The notes beneath the pieces were generated by a model. The model saw only the letters and a program-made list of their open reading frames with translations, was not told where the DNA came from and ran no database searches. From JBDNJM01 sp041687755 (GTDB lineage: Bacteria > Planctomycetota > UBA1135 > GCA-002686595), in the NCBI GenBank assembly GCA_041687755.1, contig JBDNJM010000162.1:1-64000 (forward strand): DNA of 64,000 nt, read 5' to 3'. Of the stretch, positions 59,944-64,000 are shown one piece after another. Position numbers and translations under genes: made by a program. Each line of letters opens with the position of its first letter. Within the stretch, counting starts at the first letter, position 1.

Positions 59944-61145
59944 GCGTTCACCCGGCGACTGTTCCGCGAGAGTTCGAGCAGGTGCTCGGTGCGGCGCTGG
60001 AACGTGATCTCGCACGTGTTCAGCTCGGCGAACCGCAGGGCCGCGCGCGACATGCGGGTCAGGCGTTCGGGATCGGCGCTGAGCTCGGCGACCGCGGCCC
60101 CGAGGGCGGAGAGGTCGTCCATGGGCACCTTGACGCCCGCAACGCTGCGGTCGAGCAAGCCGCTGAAGGCCTCGTTGGCGTACCCGGCGATCGGGACGCC
60201 GCAGCCGAAGGTCTCGAGGTAGGTGCAGGACGGATCGCCCTGGCGGTGGCATGCGACGAACAGGTCGACTTCGTTCTTGATGCGCGGCAGCAGCTTGGTC
60301 TGGAAGTCCAGGTTGCCCGGCAGGAACACGATGTCCTCGAGCCCGCGCTTCTTGATGTCCGCGGCGATGTCGTCCTTGAGCACGCCGTCCCCGAAGATAT
60401 CGAGACGGAAGTCGACGCCGAGGGAGCGCAGTTGCTCCGCGAAGGGCACCAAGTGATCGACGCCCTTCATCTCCTTCAGCCGACCGGAGAAGGCGAGCTG
60501 CAGGGGCCGCTGGCCGTAGGTGCTGAGCCTGGCAGCCTGCTCCTCGTGAGTGCACAGGTGCTCTGCCCGCAGGCGCGTGTCGAAGAACAGCAGCGAGTTG
60601 GCGGCGACCTCGTGGTACTGGTCGTAGGTCGGCGTGCCGTTGCACTGGACGCCCGAGGCCTCCTCGAGGGCGGTGCGCTGGCGGCGCTCCAGGTTCCACT
60701 CCCAGAGGCAGCGGCGGGCGCGACGCAGAACGTTGCGGACCTCCACCCGAGCGATCTGGAGGCGCGTCTTGAGCGAGTACTCCGTCGTGTAAACGAACGG
60801 CGTGCCAAGTTGCGCGGCCAGGCGCGCGAGGTGCGTCTGCTCGTTGGTGAGGCCCCCGAGCGCGATGCTGCAGCGGCCCAGGTACGTGGACATGGCGGCG
60901 GCGTCATCGAAGTCGGCGGTCGCCGCGCCGAAGGAGAGGTCCTCGATCCGGTAGGCCTTGTTGTCGAGGTTGTCGGTGGGCTGCTGGACCTCGCGGAAGA
61001 CGACCTCGACCGGACCCGGCCAGAATTCGGCAAAGGCCTCGACGCCCTCGACGAACTTCTCGGTGAGCACGATGCTGCCGTCCGGCTGCCTGGCTGCGGG
61101 CAGGGTCGGGAGCAGAAGCAGGGTCGGGGAGTTGCCGGCGGACAT
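59940..61145 (-). CDS. Glycosyltransferase family 4, first gene of the operon
   Basis: A 401-residue GT-B protein. The C-terminal donor domain has LQLAFSGRLKEMKGVDHLV, DFRLDIFGDGVLKDDI, DIVFLPGNLDFQTKLL, a DLFVACHRQGDPSCTYLETFGCGVPI block with the usual E-x7-E arrangement, and AGYANEAFSGLLD. The N-terminal acceptor domain is diverged. The product overlaps the Alg14-like gene, so the four genes to 57936 are translationally linked. It starts at ATG 61145 and is divergent from the flippase gene at 61574, sharing the intergenic region. Confidence 0.9.
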   Translation of the reverse strand: MSAGNSPTLLLLPTLPAARQPDGSIVLTEKFVEGVEAFAEFWPGPVEVVFREVQQPTDNLDNKAYRIEDLSFGAATADFDDAAAMSTYLGRCSIALGGLTNEQTHLARLAAQLGTPFVYTTEYSLKTRLQIARVEVRNVLRRARRCLWEWNLERRQRTALEEASGVQCNGTPTYDQYHEVAANSLLFFDTRLRAEHLCTHEEQAARLSTYGQRPLQLAFSGRLKEMKGVDHLVPFAEQLRSLGVDFRLDIFGDGVLKDDIAADIKKRGLEDIVFLPGNLDFQTKLLPRIKNEVDLFVACHRQGDPSCTYLETFGCGVPIAGYANEAFSGLLDRSVAGVKVPMDDLSALGAAVAELSADPERLTRMSRAALRFAELNTCEITFQRRTEHLLELSRNSRRVNA

Positions 61146-61573
61146 GGGAGGGGCGGGCGCAGAGCGGCTTCGACGACCCTCTCTAGTGGCGTCTCAGGTG
61201 GCGTCGGGGCGGCGGTGCAATCGTCGAGAGCGCGGCAGGTGGCAGCAGCCTACGCTCGCTCGCTAGGAAGGCAGGCTAGACGATCTGGGCCGCCCGGAAA
61301 ACGTCGGTCGGCGGGCGCCCCGGACTGGTCGGCCTGGTGGCCCGGGTCCCGTGCGGGAGAACAGAGGCCTGGGGGGCGCGCCACGGGCGAAGTCTCAGGC
61401 CGGGGTCTGGACGAAGACTCCTGGCCGCTCCGGCTGACGCACCCCCCTCGGGGTAGGACCTGGGGGACGCCCAATCGCTACCATCGCCTGCCGGCAACTT
61501 TGGCCGGCTGCCCCTCGGGCGCCTGGGCTCCATTTCGTTCTCTCTTCGTCTCCCGCGGCCGATCTCTCTCTTC
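61146..61573. other. Divergent promoter region of the glycan cluster
   Basis: About 430 GC-rich bases between the leftward glycosyltransferase operon and the rightward flippase gene; no gene recognised. GCCGGC occurs twice around AACTTTG near 61490-61510. Promoters for both directions presumably lie here, but no clear -10/-35 pair stands out. Confidence 0.45.
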
Positions 61574-63136
61574 ATGTCTTCCGGCACCGAACCCTCCACT
61601 GATCCTGTCCCGGGACCCGCCGGATCGGGCGGTGGCGGGAACCGGAGCGCGCCGACCGCGGAGCAGATCGCAGCGGAGGCCCAGGCGACGGCGGACGAGG
61701 CCGATCTGGGCAGCCGAGCGGCGAGCAGCAGCTTCTGGACGGTGGGGGGCCTGGCGGCCGCAAATCTTGTCCGACTCGCGAGCAACTTCATCCTGGCGGG
61801 GCTGCTGATTCCTGACGAGTTCGGTCTCAGTGGACTGATCGCCGTGTTCGTCATGGGGTTGGGGATGTTCTCGGACGTGGGGATCGGGCCGAGCATCGTC
61901 CACAGCAAGCGTGGTGAAGACGCGCGCTTCCTGAACACCGCCTGGACGACGCAGGTCCTGCGGGGCTTCGCGCTGTGGGCGGTGGCTTGTGTGGTGGCGG
62001 GGCCGTACGCGGATTTCTTCGAGAAGACGGACCCGCTGTACGCGAGCTTCGGAACGCTAATTCCGGTCGCCGCCCTGATGACGGTCTTCCAGGGGTTCAA
62101 CTCGACCCGCATCTTCACGGCGGAGCGCAACCTCGCCCTGGCCAAGAAGATCCAGGGCGACCTCGCCGGCCAGGCGGCGGCGGTGATCGTGATGGTCTCG
62201 TACGCGCTCGTGAGCCCGACGGTTTGGGCGCTGATCGCGGGGGCCTTGACCCAGAGCTTCGTGGTGATGGTCTGGAGCCACACGATGATTCCGGGTGAGC
62301 GCAACCGGTTGCTGTTCGACAGGGACTGCGCCGCCGAGCTGTTCAAGTTCGGCCGCTGGATCTTCGTCAGCACGCTGATCACGTTCCTTGCCATGCAGAT
62401 CGACCGCTTGTTCATCGGCTCGGAGCTGTCGGCTCAGGAGTACGGCGTCTACACGGTGGCGATGGGCATCACGAACATCCCCCAGTATCTGCTGGGGGTG
62501 CTCACGGGGACCGTGATCTTCCCGCTGCTCGCCCAGTACCGCCGGGAGCGCCCCGAGGTCCTGGCCGAAAAGTTTCGTAGCCAGCGCGTGACGCTGCTAA
62601 TCGGCGCGCTCGTGATGGGACTCGGCGTCGGGCTGCTCTCGCGACCCTTCTTTCTCTTGTACAAGCCGGAGTACCACGACGCGGGCTGGATCGCCGGCCT
62701 GTTCATGGTCCCGACTTGGTTCTTCCTGCTCACCGTGACCAGCGATCGCGCCCTGCTTGCGCTCGGGCGGCCCAAGGCCTTGGCGCTCTCCAACCTGGCG
62801 GCCTTCTTCGGCAAGCTGATCGGCGGCTACTGGGGCTACGAACTCGGAGGAGTGCCTGGGTTCCTGTTCGGGCTCTCGCTCGGGACGGTGCTGTGCCACG
62901 TTGTTGTGCAGATCGCCCTGCGGCTCGAGGGACTCGACATTCTGCGGCAGGATCTGGAGTTCACCGCGTACGCGATGGGTTTGGGGCTGCTCGGATACGG
63001 CCTGCAGTGGGTTGCGGATCGGCAACTCGAAGGCCCTGCGCTGTTCGTGACCTGGAGCGCGATCGGGCTCGGCCTGGTGCTGCCCCTGGGTCTGATTCTC
63101 TTCAAGCGTCTCAAACGCGTCGGGATCACCGGCTGA
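61574..63136 (+). CDS. Polysaccharide flippase (Wzx/MATE-like exporter of lipid-linked glycan)
   Basis: A 520-residue multi-pass protein. An N-terminal cytoplasmic tail (Gly/Ala-rich, to about residue 45) is followed by about 12 to 14 transmembrane segments. It opens with AASSSFWTVGGLAAANLVRLASNFILAGLL, the typical polysaccharide-biosynthesis start, and has LIPDEFGLSGLIAVFVMGLGMFSDVGIGPSIV. It probably moves the lipid-linked glycan made by the neighbouring glycosyltransferases across the inner membrane. The polymerase/ligase-like gene starts 13 bases downstream, so the two are co-transcribed. The start at 61574 follows a C/T-rich leader; an AGGAGG-type site was not evident. Confidence 0.93.
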   Translation: MSSGTEPSTDPVPGPAGSGGGGNRSAPTAEQIAAEAQATADEADLGSRAASSSFWTVGGLAAANLVRLASNFILAGLLIPDEFGLSGLIAVFVMGLGMFSDVGIGPSIVHSKRGEDARFLNTAWTTQVLRGFALWAVACVVAGPYADFFEKTDPLYASFGTLIPVAALMTVFQGFNSTRIFTAERNLALAKKIQGDLAGQAAAVIVMVSYALVSPTVWALIAGALTQSFVVMVWSHTMIPGERNRLLFDRDCAAELFKFGRWIFVSTLITFLAMQIDRLFIGSELSAQEYGVYTVAMGITNIPQYLLGVLTGTVIFPLLAQYRRERPEVLAEKFRSQRVTLLIGALVMGLGVGLLSRPFFLLYKPEYHDAGWIAGLFMVPTWFFLLTVTSDRALLALGRPKALALSNLAAFFGKLIGGYWGYELGGVPGFLFGLSLGTVLCHVVVQIALRLEGLDILRQDLEFTAYAMGLGLLGYGLQWVADRQLEGPALFVTWSAIGLGLVLPLGLILFKRLKRVGITG

Positions 63137-63149
63137 CTCGGACCATGCG

Positions 63150-64000
63150 ATGCAAGGCAACGTCTTCGTTCCCCTGATGCTGTTCGGCTGGGTGCCCTTC
63201 ACCCTGCTGCTGTTCTCCGTGTTGTCGGCGCGCCGCGCGGTCCTGATTTCGGCGATCGTCGGCTGGTTGTTCCTGCCGGTGGCCGAATTTCCGCTGCCCG
63301 GCTTCGTCGACTACACCAAGAACACGGCGATCGGCCTTTCGGTGCTGATCGGGATCCTGTTCTTCGACAGCGACACCCTGCTGAAGCTGCGCTTCAACCG
63401 CATGGACGTGCCCATGCTGGTGTGGGTACTGTGCCCGATGTTGACGTCGCTGATGAACAACCTTGGGCCCTACGACGGGCTCTCGGGCGTGCTCGACCGC
63501 GCGTTCATCTGGGCCGCGCCCTACGCGGTCGGGCGCATGTACTTCGGGACCTTCGCGGGTCTGCGCGAGCTGGCGATCGCGATCATGCTCAGCGGCGTCA
63601 TCTATGCGCCGTTCTGCATCTGGGAGGTGCGCATGAGTCCCCAGCTGCACGTGCAGCTCTACGGGTACTTCGCGCACGACGGCGGGTTCGCCCAGGTGTT
63701 TCGCTTTGGAGGCTGGCGACCGATGGTGTTCATGCACCACGGGCTAATGCTGGGCCTGTGGATGACCATGGCGACCCTGATGGCGTTCACCCTGTGGTAC
63801 TCGGGCACGAAGAAGGACCTGCTGGGCGTGCCCATGTTCTTGATCTTCCTCGGCCTGGGCGTGACGTGCGTGTTGATCAAGTCCTCCGGCGCGATCGCCC
63901 TGCTGGGCGCGGGGCTCGCGGCCCTCGTGGGCGCTAAGTACCTGCGGCTGGGGATCCTGGTGTGGGTTCTGATCCTGGTCCCTTCGGTCTACGCGGGGCT
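63150..64000 (+). CDS. O-antigen polymerase/ligase-like membrane protein (3' end beyond window)
   Basis: A partial protein; 283 residues are visible. From ATG at 63150 it reads MQGNVFVPLMLFGWVPFTLLL and continues through at least seven hydrophobic helices (SAIVGWLFLPVAEF, TAIGLSVLIGILFF, FIWAAPYAVGRMYFG, AIMLSGVIYAPFCIW, LMLGLWMTMATLMAF, VPMFLIFLGLGVTCVL). A hydrophilic loop between helices has YGYFAHDGGFAQVFRFGGWRPMVFMHHG, in the position of the large periplasmic loop typical of Wzy/WaaL-type proteins. With the upstream flippase it fits a Wzx/Wzy pathway. The ATG at 63145 is in another frame and is not used. Confidence 0.85.
   Translation, partial: MQGNVFVPLMLFGWVPFTLLLFSVLSARRAVLISAIVGWLFLPVAEFPLPGFVDYTKNTAIGLSVLIGILFFDSDTLLKLRFNRMDVPMLVWVLCPMLTSLMNNLGPYDGLSGVLDRAFIWAAPYAVGRMYFGTFAGLRELAIAIMLSGVIYAPFCIWEVRMSPQLHVQLYGYFAHDGGFAQVFRFGGWRPMVFMHHGLMLGLWMTMATLMAFTLWYSGTKKDLLGVPMFLIFLGLGVTCVLIKSSGAIALLGAGLAALVGAKYLRLGILVWVLILVPSVYAG

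Overview
The window is a GC-rich stretch of a bacterial chromosome. Its gene content points to a Planctomycetota-like organism: an ECF sigma factor divergent from Ser/Thr kinases, one kinase carrying a formylglycine-enzyme-like tail, many secreted FG-GAP proteins and lipoproteins, and a deoxyhypusine-synthase-like protein. That lineage call is inference from content; no rRNA or tRNA gene was seen.

Left part (1-15300): a small broken gene; a DUF2975 membrane protein followed by a Cro/C1 regulator, with an AT-rich dyad-rich control region upstream; a three-gene ABC-2 transporter operon; two damaged members of a membrane-anchored repeat-domain family; two secreted proteins of unknown role; two Ser/Thr kinases; an ECF sigma factor; and a small beta-barrel protein. 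Middle part (15400-37700): a 1598-residue lipoprotein with Ig-like, phospholipase-A2-like, calcium-binding and IgGFc-binding-like regions; a serine hydrolase lipoprotein; three more members of the repeat-domain family (one frameshifted); hemF; two duplicated FG-GAP proteins; a lysine-2,3-aminomutase-family radical SAM enzyme convergent with a deoxyhypusine-synthase-like gene; a heterodimeric ABC exporter; and a small lipoprotein.

The most notable system is a two-gene natural-product assembly line read leftward (49278 to 37885). The first protein is formyltransferase, half condensation domain, adenylation domain interrupted by a luciferase-like monooxygenase, and carrier protein. The second is KS-AT-KR-DH-ACP-TE. 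The likely scheme is loading of an amino acid, formylation, flavin-dependent oxidation on the carrier, one malonate-type extension with ketoreduction and dehydration, and thioesterase release.

Upstream of that operon, between it and an isolated fliD-like gene, lies a perfect 81-bp inverted repeat with a one-base centre. It is either a remarkable element or an assembly fold-back.

Right part (51600-64000): a gene remnant, an LCAT-type lipase/acyltransferase, an FG-GAP protein, and an exopolysaccharide/glycan cluster. The cluster has five glycosyltransferase loci, including a split Alg14/Alg13-like pair in a tightly coupled operon, a Wzx-type flippase, and a polymerase/ligase-like membrane protein that runs off the window end.

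Frameshifts recur in one paralogous family (genes near 5149, 6708 and 22801), while the giant PKS, NRPS and lipoprotein genes are intact. This argues against uniformly poor sequence, but homopolymer errors remain possible at several of the sites.
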